A stretch of 64,000 nt of DNA, from the NCBI GenBank assembly GCA_963722555.1, contig CAVRNQ010000006.1:868001-932000 (forward strand). Reading direction: 5' to 3'. Positions 1 through 7,438 of this stretch are shown here, one piece after another; position 1 is the first letter of the stretch, and every line of letters begins with the position of its first letter. The notes under the pieces are model-generated. The model searched no databases and was not told where the DNA came from. It was given only the letters and a program-made list of their open reading frames with translations. The DNA is from Bog-366 sp963722555 (GTDB taxonomy: Bacteria; Acidobacteriota; Terriglobia; UBA7540). The translations under genes and the position numbers were made by a program.

Positions 1-406
1 TCCCGGCGAGATGGCGCGCCTTACGCGCAAGACGGCCGCGGACATCCAGGCCCAGCGCGTCACCGTTGCCCGCGATTTTGCCAAAGGCTATAGGCTGACC
101 CTGGTGCTGAAGGGATTTCGAACCCTGATCGCCGGCCCGGATGGACAGGTGTGGGTCAATCCCACGGGCAACCCCGGCATGGCCACCGGCGGGACAGGCG
201 ACGTCTTGACAGGTTTGATTGCCGGACTGTGGGCGCAGTTTCCCAACCGTCCGGCAAGCGCTGTGGCCACGGCTGCTGTATACTTGCATGGTCTGGCAGG
301 CGACCTTGCCGCGGGAGATCTGGGACAACCTTCCATGTTGGCGGGGGACCTTCTCGAAAGGGTCCCGCGAGCTTTCAAACTCCTGGCAGAAGGAAATCTG
401 CCGTGA
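1..406 (+). CDS. nnrD: ADP/ATP-dependent NAD(P)H-hydrate dehydratase, C-terminal part (5' end outside window)
   Basis: The reading frame is open from the first base and begins with PGEMARL, so this is the C-terminal end of a longer gene. It carries the family signature NPGMATGGTGDVLTG at about residues 53-67 of the visible part, whose GTGD holds the catalytic aspartate of the ribokinase-like YjeF C-terminal domain. The family repairs hydrated NAD(P)H in the cytoplasm and is often fused to the NnrE epimerase domain; whether that fusion exists here cannot be seen. The stop TGA overlaps the GTG start of tsaE, a common bacterial arrangement that implies co-transcription and translational coupling. 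Confidence 0.9.
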   Translation, partial: PGEMARLTRKTAADIQAQRVTVARDFAKGYRLTLVLKGFRTLIAGPDGQVWVNPTGNPGMATGGTGDVLTGLIAGLWAQFPNRPASAVATAAVYLHGLAGDLAAGDLGQPSMLAGDLLERVPRAFKLLAEGNLP

Positions 407-900
407 CGGGGGCTGGTGAGAGCTCAAGGCGCAAAGGTGGCATTGCCGATTCCCGCTGCGTGGTGACGAGGCTCGCCGAGCGCGTGACGCATTCCGCCGA
501 GGAGACCGTAGCCTTCGGACGGGAATTGGCCGTTCACCTCCGGCCGCCCTGCCTGGTGCTGCTGGAAGGCGAACTGGGAAGCGGCAAGACGACCCTGGTG
601 AAGGGGATCGTTGCAGGCCTGGGTGCGGCGGAGGAAGAAGACGTCACCAGCCCCTCGTTTACGTTGGTGCATGAATACGGTGGGGCAGGGAAGGTCTATC
701 ATGCGGACCTGTACCGTATTGAAGGCGCGCGCGACCTTGCCACCTTGGGGCTGGAGGATCTGGCCGGCCAGGCGTGCACGGTTCTGGTTGAATGGGGCGA
801 GAAGCTCGGAGATAATATCCCCATACCTTGTGTCAGAATCCGTATGGAGCATCTGGGACGTGATGACCGTCGAGTCGGTGTCGAACGTGTGGACGCGTAG
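403..900 (+). CDS. tsaE: tRNA threonylcarbamoyladenosine biosynthesis ATPase TsaE
   Basis: Predicted protein of 165 residues. A Walker A motif G-x4-GKT lies at residues 56-63 (GELGSGKT), followed by SPSFTLVHEY (83-92), YHADLYR (99-105) and a late LVEW motif, which together are diagnostic of TsaE. TsaE is the P-loop ATPase that drives the TsaBD complex making t6A37 in tRNAs reading ANN codons. The GTG start at 403 is chosen because it overlaps the nnrD stop (GTGA). The N-terminal 20 residues or so precede the usual family start and could be an extension. The downstream lipoprotein gene starts inside its 3' end. Confidence 0.92.
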   Translation: MTGAGESSRRKGGIADSRCVVTRLAERVTHSAEETVAFGRELAVHLRPPCLVLLEGELGSGKTTLVKGIVAGLGAAEEEDVTSPSFTLVHEYGGAGKVYHADLYRIEGARDLATLGLEDLAGQACTVLVEWGEKLGDNIPIPCVRIRMEHLGRDDRRVGVERVDA

Positions 901-1528
901 CTCATGTGCCAGCGGGTGTCTGGTTCTGGGCTTGCTGGCGGCGCTCCTTGGCGCGGGGTGCGGTAGTGTGCCCAAGACCTACTACTACACTTTGCAGGTT
1001 CCCGCAGCGCCTTCCCCCGTGGATCCGAAAACGGCCTATGTCCTGGGGGTGGAGCACTTCCGCGCGCCCGAGTTGCTGCGCGACGATCGCGTGGCCTATT
1101 ACGTATCGGCAAACGAGGTGAATTTCTATCAGTACCACCGTTGGGGCGCTGACCCGGCGACCATGCTCTCGGAGTTCGCTGCCCAGTGGCTTGATTCCGC
1201 CGGTGTTTTCGCCGTGGTGCATATGCTTCCCTCCCGCGCGCACGTGGACTATACGCTGGGGGGGAGGGTCGTCAGCTTCGAGGAAGTGGATTACGAACAG
1301 GGCGGTAAGGCCCGCGTCGCCTTGGAGTTGTCGCTGCTCCGCACGAGCGACCACAAGGTGGTCTGGTCGGGCAAACAACGAGTTGAAGCACCGCTCGCAG
1401 AGCGCGGCGTAGCGGGCATTGCCAGCGCGCTGAATGCGGCTTGTGCCCAAGTCCTGCGTGAAGTGAGCCCTGGCCTCATCGCGCAGGTGGAGCAGGACTA
1501 CACGGCCAGTCAAGGGCAAACCCACTAA
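863..1528 (+). CDS. ABC-type transport auxiliary lipoprotein (PqiC/PF03886-like)
   Basis: Predicted 221-residue lipoprotein. A hydrophobic segment ends in the lipobox LGAG|C, so the mature protein should be lipidated on Cys and placed in the envelope. The following TYYYTLQ, the region around LRDDRVAYY, and YHRWGADPATML match the ABC_trans_aux lipoprotein family, which works with MCE/Mla/Pqi lipid-transport systems. No MCE, MlaE or MlaF partner lies nearby, so the partner must be elsewhere. The ATG at 863 overlaps tsaE by 38 bp; a GTG at 887 would give a more standard short signal peptide and is a real alternative. Family assignment is by motif recognition and is fairly secure; the transported substrate is unknown. 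Confidence 0.78.
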   Translation: MTVESVSNVWTRSSCASGCLVLGLLAALLGAGCGSVPKTYYYTLQVPAAPSPVDPKTAYVLGVEHFRAPELLRDDRVAYYVSANEVNFYQYHRWGADPATMLSEFAAQWLDSAGVFAVVHMLPSRAHVDYTLGGRVVSFEEVDYEQGGKARVALELSLLRTSDHKVVWSGKQRVEAPLAERGVAGIASALNAACAQVLREVSPGLIAQVEQDYTASQGQTH

Positions 1529-1545
1529 GCGGAGAAGTCCGGACT

Positions 1546-2355
1546 ATGAACGAAACTGCCAGTCCCACGGCGTGGGGCCTGATTATTGGTTCGTCAAGCG
1601 GCTTTGGCGCCGCCACCTGCCTGGAGTTGGCGCGCTCGGGACTCCACATCCTGGGTGTGCATTTTGATCGCCGCTCGAGTTTGCCGCAGGTCGAACAAGT
1701 TATGGCGCGTATCCGCGAGACAGGGTGCGAGGTTTTGTTTTTCAATATCAACGCCGCCGACCCCGCCAAACGCGCTGAGGCCTTGAACCAGATCCAGGAG
1801 CATTGGAAGAAACTCGGGGGTGAGCACTTCCTCAAGGTCTTCCTGCATTCGGTGGCTTTCGGCTCGCTCAAACCTTATCTGGCGGACTCTCTCGACGCGG
1901 AACTGACCCAACAGCAGATGGATATGACGGTCAACGTGATGGGGAACAATCTGGTTTACTGGGTGCAGGATTTGTTCCGCAGGAATATGCTGGGTTACGG
2001 CAGCCGTATCTTTGCCATGACCAGCGCGGGCGGGCACAGCGTGATTCCCAGTTACGGCGCGGTCTCCGCCGCCAAGGCGGTAATGGAATCGCATATCCGC
2101 CAGCTTGCCTATGAACTGATGCCCCACGGCATTACCGCCAACGCCATTCAGGCCGGGGTTACCGTCACACCCGGCTCCAGCAAGATTCCCGGCATCGACA
2201 AACTGGCGGAGTTCGCACGGCTGCGCAATCCGGGCGGGCGGCTGACGACTCCCGAGGACGTGGCCAGCGCCATCGCGGCGCTGATGAGCGACAAGACGCA
2301 TTGGGTGACGGGCAATGTCATTCGCGTGGATGGCGGCGAAGATATCGTGACCTAA
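1546..2355 (+). CDS. SDR-family enoyl-[ACP] reductase-like protein (FabI/FabL type)
   Basis: 269 residues, a single Rossmann-fold SDR domain. The cofactor loop is GSSSGFG (15-21). The active site reads S160, Y170, K177, that is Tyr-x6-Lys rather than the Tyr-x3-Lys of ordinary SDRs. Tyr-x6-Lys is the hallmark of enoyl-ACP reductases FabI and FabL; position -10 from the catalytic Tyr is Ser, not the second Tyr of E. coli FabI, so a FabL-like or divergent type is more likely. The expected role is the last reduction step of fatty acid elongation in the cytoplasm. It sits 17 bp after the lipoprotein gene and 56 bp before ispH on the same strand. A different enoyl/ketone substrate cannot be excluded. 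Confidence 0.72.
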   Translation: MNETASPTAWGLIIGSSSGFGAATCLELARSGLHILGVHFDRRSSLPQVEQVMARIRETGCEVLFFNINAADPAKRAEALNQIQEHWKKLGGEHFLKVFLHSVAFGSLKPYLADSLDAELTQQQMDMTVNVMGNNLVYWVQDLFRRNMLGYGSRIFAMTSAGGHSVIPSYGAVSAAKAVMESHIRQLAYELMPHGITANAIQAGVTVTPGSSKIPGIDKLAEFARLRNPGGRLTTPEDVASAIAALMSDKTHWVTGNVIRVDGGEDIVT

Positions 2356-2411
2356 GGTCTGCGGGCGCGCCCATCTGCCTCCCGGATCGAGGGCCCAACC
2401 GAGCGACTGAG

Positions 2412-3371
2412 ATGCCAGTGAAGAAAGTCCTCTTAGCCAAGCCGCGGGGATTTTGTGCCGGCGTCGATCGTGCCATCGACGTGGTGAACATGGCGCTGCA
2501 GCTTTTTGGCTCCCCGGTTTATGTGCGCAAGGAAATCGTCCACAACAAGTATGTCATTCGCTCCCTCGCGGCCAAGGGTGCGGTCTTTGTTGACGAACTC
2601 GAGGAGATTCCCGCCGGTGCGGTGGCGATCTTCAGCGCCCACGGCGTCTCACCGGAGGTCAGAGCCCGGGCGGCTGCGAAGAATCTCAAGGTGATCGACG
2701 CCACTTGCCCGCTGGTCACCAAGGTTCACTTGGAAGCGGTTCGTTACGCGCGGGAGGGACGCTCCATCATTCTGGTCGGGCATGCCGGCCATGATGAAGT
2801 GATTGGAACGATGGGGGAGGTTCCGGGTCAGATTCAGCTCGTGGGCAGCGTCGAGGAGGCGGAGCAGGTCCACGTCCCTGACCCCGAGCGCGTTGCCGTC
2901 ACGACGCAGACCACCTTGGGTGTGGACGATGCCAATGTGACCATCGAAGTCCTGCGGCGGCGTTTCCCGAAGTTGATGGCTCCGCCCAGCGATGACATCT
3001 GCTACGCCACCGAGAACCGCCAGAGAGCGGTAAAGCTCATGGCCGAGGAAGCGGACCTCGTTCTGGTGCTGGGTTCGGACAACAGTTCCAATTCCCGCCG
3101 CTTGCGCGAAGTTGCCGAAGGCGCCGGCGCCAAAGCCTTCCTGATTGATGATGCCTCTGAGATCAATCCTGCCTGGTTAGAGGGAGTCGAATGCGTGGCC
3201 ATCACCGCGGGCGCATCGGCGCCGGAATACCTTGTCCAACAGGTGGTGGCCTATTTCCGATCCTTGGGGGTCGAGCAAGTGGATGAGGTTGCGGCGGTCG
3301 AAGAAAAGGTAACCTTCCTCCTTCCTCCCGAACTTACCCGCGAGATGACCAAGCGCGGCCTGAGCAGTTAG
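2412..3371 (+). CDS. ispH: 4-hydroxy-3-methylbut-2-enyl diphosphate reductase
   Basis: 319 residues, full length for IspH. The three cysteines that hold the catalytic iron-sulfur cluster are C15 (RGFCAGV), C99 (DATCPLV) and C197 (DDICYAT); the proton-relay Glu is E129 in HAGHDEVIG. The enzyme makes IPP and DMAPP in the last step of the MEP isoprenoid pathway in the cytoplasm. The ATG at 2412 is chosen because the IspH domain starts there; the upstream in-frame extension reads through the end of the preceding gene. It is the last gene of the plus-strand run and converges on the GH27 gene. Confidence 0.97.
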   Translation: MPVKKVLLAKPRGFCAGVDRAIDVVNMALQLFGSPVYVRKEIVHNKYVIRSLAAKGAVFVDELEEIPAGAVAIFSAHGVSPEVRARAAAKNLKVIDATCPLVTKVHLEAVRYAREGRSIILVGHAGHDEVIGTMGEVPGQIQLVGSVEEAEQVHVPDPERVAVTTQTTLGVDDANVTIEVLRRRFPKLMAPPSDDICYATENRQRAVKLMAEEADLVLVLGSDNSSNSRRLREVAEGAGAKAFLIDDASEINPAWLEGVECVAITAGASAPEYLVQQVVAYFRSLGVEQVDEVAAVEEKVTFLLPPELTREMTKRGLSS

Positions 3372-3467
3372 GCGGAAGAAGCCCCTGGTTGTTTCCGGTT
3401 ACTCCCCTTTGAGCCGATACCGCCACCGGCGCCTTAAGATCCGCGGTTCGTCTCGGTTCGCACCCGG

Positions 3468-4634
3468 CTATTTGACCTTGACCAACACGACGCCGAACTT
3501 TGGAACCTCCGCGGTGAAGGTGCCTGGGAAGGCGCCCAAGTCCTTTCTGGCCCAGAGATCCCGCACCATCGCGGTCTCGCCCACTCCCACATCTTTCCAG
3601 TACGCGGTGACAGGCATTGCCGCCTCGCCCCGGTTGAAAAGGCCGACCGCCCTGGCTCCTCCGGCAAGGGGTTTCACCCACACTTCCAGCGGGCCTTCTT
3701 CCGAGACCCGGTATCCCTGAAGGCCGGCAGGGTCTTGATCCACCGCGATGACCTCGGGGTTGGTCAGGATTGCCAGCACCTCGGGTGATATTTTCGTGAG
3801 GTCAGGACTGGCAATGAGGGGGGCTGCGAGCAAGCACCACAAGCTCATCTGGGTGCGATTCTCATCATCCTGGATCTTCCCCAGACCGACCAGCAGCATA
3901 TCCGGGTCGTTCCAGTGGCCGGGCCCGGCGAAGCGTTCCAGGCCGTTTTGCTGGAAGCCCACCAGGGAAATCCGGTCGTAGTTATAATCGAGGTCGCCAG
4001 TAGTCCGCCACATATTGCCGCCCACCGACGGCGCCCAGGTCCAAACCCGCTCCAGGCCATACTGACAAAGGCTATAGAGGATCGGCCGCCCCGTCCGCCT
4101 CAACGCCTCGTGCATTTTCCTGTAGGCACCCTGCATCTCGCTTGCTGTGTAAACCTTTTCCCCACTGCACCAGTCGTACTTCAGGAGATCGACTCCCCAC
4201 GCCGCGTAAGTCTGGGCGTCCTGCTCTTCATGACCATAACTGCCTTCATACTCCGCACAAGTCTTGGGTCCCGGGGAGGAGTAGATGCCGAACTTCAAAC
4301 CCCTGCTGTGGATGTAATCGCCGAGGGCTTTCATATCAGGGAAATTCTGGTTGGGGTGGATCACTCCCTGGGCGTCCCGCTGTCCCTGCCAGCAGTCATC
4401 AATATTGACATATTCATAACCCGCAGCCTTCATACCATTGCGGACCATCTCGTCGGCCTGGGTGCGCACGGCGGCGTCCGTTACCTTGCACAGATAGCCA
4501 TACCAACTGTTCCAGCCCATGGGTGGCCGGAGGGCAAGATTGTTGTCCTGAGACTGCACTGTAGTGCTGGAGCAGAATAGAAGGACGAAAACGAGACTCC
4601 GCCCCAGCATCCGGCAGCGTGCACTTTGCTTCAT
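3468..4634 (-). CDS. Exported GH27 alpha-galactosidase
   Basis: 388 residues with an N-terminal signal peptide (hydrophobic stretch about residues 13-27). GH27 landmarks are present in order: PPMGWNSW (37-44), YVNIDDCW (75-82), the nucleophile D154 in LKYDWC, the acid/base Asp region RTTGD (210-214) and GHWNDPDML. It should hydrolyse terminal alpha-1,6-galactosyl residues in the periplasm or outside. A GGAAGGGAG ribosome site precedes the ATG at 4634; a longer in-frame start further upstream is not supported. It is divergent from the Gfo/Idh/MocA gene at 4909, with a 15-bp direct repeat between the two. A second, unrelated-family alpha-galactosidase (GH36) lies at 17.5 kb. Confidence 0.93.
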   Translation of the reverse strand: MKQSARCRMLGRSLVFVLLFCSSTTVQSQDNNLALRPPMGWNSWYGYLCKVTDAAVRTQADEMVRNGMKAAGYEYVNIDDCWQGQRDAQGVIHPNQNFPDMKALGDYIHSRGLKFGIYSSPGPKTCAEYEGSYGHEEQDAQTYAAWGVDLLKYDWCSGEKVYTASEMQGAYRKMHEALRRTGRPILYSLCQYGLERVWTWAPSVGGNMWRTTGDLDYNYDRISLVGFQQNGLERFAGPGHWNDPDMLLVGLGKIQDDENRTQMSLWCLLAAPLIASPDLTKISPEVLAILTNPEVIAVDQDPAGLQGYRVSEEGPLEVWVKPLAGGARAVGLFNRGEAAMPVTAYWKDVGVGETAMVRDLWARKDLGAFPGTFTAEVPKFGVVLVKVK

Positions 4635-4771
4635 GGCTAGGCTCCCTTCCTTCACCCCTCGCAAGCGATACGCGCACACACCCCCTGCCTCCAAAGCGGC
4701 CCTGCCTGGGGGAGAATCGCCAGACAGATTACTCCTGCTCACGGATGGCCGGCAACCCGTATTTGCCTTTG

Positions 4772-4803
4772 GAAGCGCAACGGGGACAGAAGCGCAACGG
4801 GGA
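4772..4803. repeat. Two direct copies of a 15-bp motif between divergent genes
   Basis: GAAGCGCAACGGGGA occurs at 4772-4786 and again at 4789-4803, a period of 17 bp. It lies in the 274-bp gap between the divergent GH27 and dehydrogenase genes. Such paired direct repeats can be regulator-binding sites; function is inferred only from position. Confidence 0.6.
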
Positions 4804-4908
4804 GTTTCCAAGTTGAGGGGATAAGGCGTACACTACCGTTCTTCCCGGGACGGCGCAGAGGACGGCCCTGGAAGGCCGGGGGTAACTTTGGCAATAGAGG
4901 AGGGTAGG

Positions 4909-6267
4909 GTGGCCAAACTTGATCGCAGAGGTTTTCTCAAGACGGGAAGCATCGCAACCGCCGGGTCATTTCTGGCGGGAAATGCGAGATTGCATTTGCT
5001 GGCGGCGGCTCAAGACGAACCGGCGAAGCCGATCGCCGCGAACGACCACATTCAGATTGCCTTGATCGGAGCGGGTGGGCAGGGCCAGGGCGATACGAAG
5101 GCCGCCCTGCAGGTTCCGGGTGTGAAGGTCCTGGCGGTGGCGGATTGCTACAACGGCTGTCTGGATCATTCGAAGGAGTTGTGGGGCAACGATATCTTAG
5201 CCACGCGCGATTACAACGAAATCCTCGCGCGCAAGGACATTGACGCGGTCATCATCGGCACTCCCGATCATTGGCATATGCAGGTTTCCGTGGATGCCAT
5301 GAACGCCGGCAAAGACGTCTATTGCGAAAAGCCCATGATCCACGTCTACTCCGATGGGCCGAAGATCATCGAGACGGCACGCAAGACGAACCGGATTATT
5401 CAGATTGGCAGCCAGCGAGTCAGTTCGGTCATTTACCAAAAGGCCAAGGACCTGCTGGCGGCAGGCGCCATCGGCCAGCTCAACATGGTGACGGCCTGGT
5501 ATGACCGCAACTCGGCGTTGGGAGCGTGGGAGTATACCGTGCCGCCGGACGCCTCGCCCGAGACCTGCGATTGGCCGCGCTGGCTGGGCACCGCGCCGAA
5601 GATTCCGTTTAACGCCGAGCACTTTTTCCAGTGGCGCAAGTGGAAAGCTTACGGAAGCGGCGTAGCGGGCGATCTGTTTGTGCACTTGTTCAGCGGGGTC
5701 CACTTCGTCACGGGTTCGCACGGCCCGTCCCGAGCCATGGCTACGGCCGCGCTGCGCTTCTGGAAAGACGGTCGCGATGTGCCCGATGTGATGCTCGGCC
5801 TCTATGACTACCCGCAGGGCTTCAATTTGAGCGTCCGCACGAATTTTGTGGATGGCGGTTCGGAAAGCGAAGGGTTCGTCTTCACGGGTTCAGAAGGCAC
5901 GCTGACCATCGGTGGGGACGGAGTCAGCCTGACTCGCGTGCCGCGCGAGAAGGAGCCGGGTGTCCGCTACAACCTGTTCTCGGAAGCCATTCAAAAGCGC
6001 ATGCTGGAAGATTATCGGCAGAAATATCCGCGGTTGCATCCGACGGGTATAACCCTGCTCGGCGAAGAAAAATACGTGGCGCCGGAGGGTTACAATGAGA
6101 ACTATGACCACATGAAGAACTTCATCGATGCGGTCAGGACGCGCCGGCCCGTCGTCGAGGATGCCGTCTTCGGCTTCCGGGCCGCGGGCACGGCCTTGCT
6201 CAGCAATGTCAGCTATGAACGCGGCGCCGTGGTCGGATGGGACCCGGAAGGTATGAAGCTTCTGTGA
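4909..6267 (+). CDS. Tat-exported Gfo/Idh/MocA-family oxidoreductase
   Basis: 452 residues. The N-terminus has a twin-arginine motif (DRRGFLKTG) followed by a hydrophobic stretch, so the folded, cofactor-loaded protein is probably exported. A nucleotide-binding loop GAGGQGQ and the family lysine motif CEKPM are clear, with a C-terminal alpha/beta substrate domain. Members oxidise or epimerise sugars and cyclitols with NAD(P), sometimes retaining tightly bound cofactor when exported. The GTG at 4909 is preferred over an upstream in-frame TTG because GAGGAGGG lies just before it. It is divergent from the GH27 gene, suggesting the two act on a common galactoside. Substrate unknown. Confidence 0.88.
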   Translation: MAKLDRRGFLKTGSIATAGSFLAGNARLHLLAAAQDEPAKPIAANDHIQIALIGAGGQGQGDTKAALQVPGVKVLAVADCYNGCLDHSKELWGNDILATRDYNEILARKDIDAVIIGTPDHWHMQVSVDAMNAGKDVYCEKPMIHVYSDGPKIIETARKTNRIIQIGSQRVSSVIYQKAKDLLAAGAIGQLNMVTAWYDRNSALGAWEYTVPPDASPETCDWPRWLGTAPKIPFNAEHFFQWRKWKAYGSGVAGDLFVHLFSGVHFVTGSHGPSRAMATAALRFWKDGRDVPDVMLGLYDYPQGFNLSVRTNFVDGGSESEGFVFTGSEGTLTIGGDGVSLTRVPREKEPGVRYNLFSEAIQKRMLEDYRQKYPRLHPTGITLLGEEKYVAPEGYNENYDHMKNFIDAVRTRRPVVEDAVFGFRAAGTALLSNVSYERGAVVGWDPEGMKLL

Positions 6268-6315
6268 GGGAGGTCGCTTCTTCACCCCATGACTGCGGGT
6301 GGTCCGCGGCGCCCG

Positions 6316-6540
6316 CCATCCTTGATCCCCGGAGGGGATCGATAGAGTAGCCGGGGGCAACGCCCCCGGAAAACGCGCCCCCCACAAGGTCCGACCCTGG
6401 AAGGGTCGAATCCGGGTGGCGTCACGCCGCTCTTGCGTCCCGCCGCGCAGCGTCATTCGACCCCTTCAGGGTCGGGAAACGAGCCTCGCGCTTTCCGGGG
6501 GCGTTGCCCCCGGCTACTATCTTTTGCCCTTGCAGGGCAG
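6316..6540 (+). repeat. 225-bp composite hairpin repeat, copy 1
   Basis: Made of a series of short perfect or near-perfect palindromes: GATCCCC/GGGGATC, CCGGGGGCAACGCCCCCGG, CGACCCT..AGGGTCG and GCCCTTGCAGGGC, with the CCGGGGGC hairpin present at both sides. The same 225-bp unit is at 36616-36840 in the opposite orientation. It fills most of the 338-bp gap between the dehydrogenase and endonuclease III genes; no gene is seen in this gap. Confidence 0.9.
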
Positions 6541-6605
6541 AAGGATTCTCCCTTTGCTCTAACTCCGCGCCAGCCTTGCGGCGAATCCCGGCCCCCCTCT
6601 TTCCA

Positions 6606-7301
6606 TCAAGCGGTCTTGTCCGGAGAGTCGCACACGGAAGCCAGGGGGCACTCTGCGCAGAGGGGTTTGCGCGCCTCACAGATTTTCCTTCCAAACCAGA
6701 TTACCTGGTGGCTGAAGGAAATCCACCGATTCTGCGGCACCAGCTTGATCAAGTCCTGCTCCACCTTTTCCGGCGTCTTCTGGTGGGAGAGCTTCAGGCG
6801 GTGGGCGATGCGGAACACGTGCGTGTCCACCACCACGCCGCTGGCGATTCCGAAGGCCGTCCCCAGCACGACGTTGGCGGTTTTCCGTGCCACGCCGGGC
6901 AGGGTGAGCAGCTCATCCATGGTTTGGGGAACCTTGTCACCGAAATCCTTCACGATCTTCGAGGCCGCCCCGATAATGCTTTTTGATTTGTTGCGGAAGA
7001 AACCGGTGGAGCGAATCTCCCCTTCGAGTTCTGCTTGCGGCAATCCCGCGAAATCCTGAGGTCGCGGGAATTTACGAAAAAGCTCCGGGGTGACCTTGTT
7101 CACCCGTTCGTCCGTGCATTGCGCGGAGAGGATCGTGGCGACGAGAAGCTGAAAAGCGTTTTCGTGGCGCAGCGCGCACTGGGCCTGCGGGAAGAGCCCG
7201 TCCAATGCTGCGAAGATGTTTTGCAAGCGGGCGGGCGACGTGTAGTCGATTTTTGCTTTGGCCTTCGAACTTTGCTTGACAGGTCTAGTGTTGGTCGCCA
7301 T
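6606..7301 (-). CDS. nth: Endonuclease III (DNA glycosylase/AP lyase)
   Basis: 231 residues, family length. The helix-hairpin-helix LPGVARKTA carries the Schiff-base lysine K140; the catalytic aspartate is D159 in VVVDTHVFR. The C-terminal iron-sulfur loop has Cys208, 215, 218 and 224 with the canonical C-x6-C-x2-C-x5-C spacing. It removes oxidised pyrimidines and nicks abasic sites in base-excision repair. The N-terminal 20 residues are basic and precede the domain. There is no strong ribosome site before the ATG. It is bordered upstream by the IS4-family element. Confidence 0.96.
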   Translation of the reverse strand: MATNTRPVKQSSKAKAKIDYTSPARLQNIFAALDGLFPQAQCALRHENAFQLLVATILSAQCTDERVNKVTPELFRKFPRPQDFAGLPQAELEGEIRSTGFFRNKSKSIIGAASKIVKDFGDKVPQTMDELLTLPGVARKTANVVLGTAFGIASGVVVDTHVFRIAHRLKLSHQKTPEKVEQDLIKLVPQNRWISFSHQVIWFGRKICEARKPLCAECPLASVCDSPDKTA

Positions 7302-7428
7302 GGCGGGTTATTGTAACACTGGCGGTCTGGAACTATGAAGCCTGTCAAGCAGGGCCTTCTGTTAGGAACGTATCAGCTTGCGTTTGTGGTCCATTGAATA
7401 CCATGCTTGACCATGGCATAGTCAAGGG

Positions 7429-7438
7429 ATGGTCAGTA
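7429..7438. repeat. Left target-site duplication of the IS4-family element
   Basis: ATGGTCAGTA immediately outside the left terminal inverted repeat; repeated exactly at 8860-8869 outside the right end. Confidence 0.93.
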
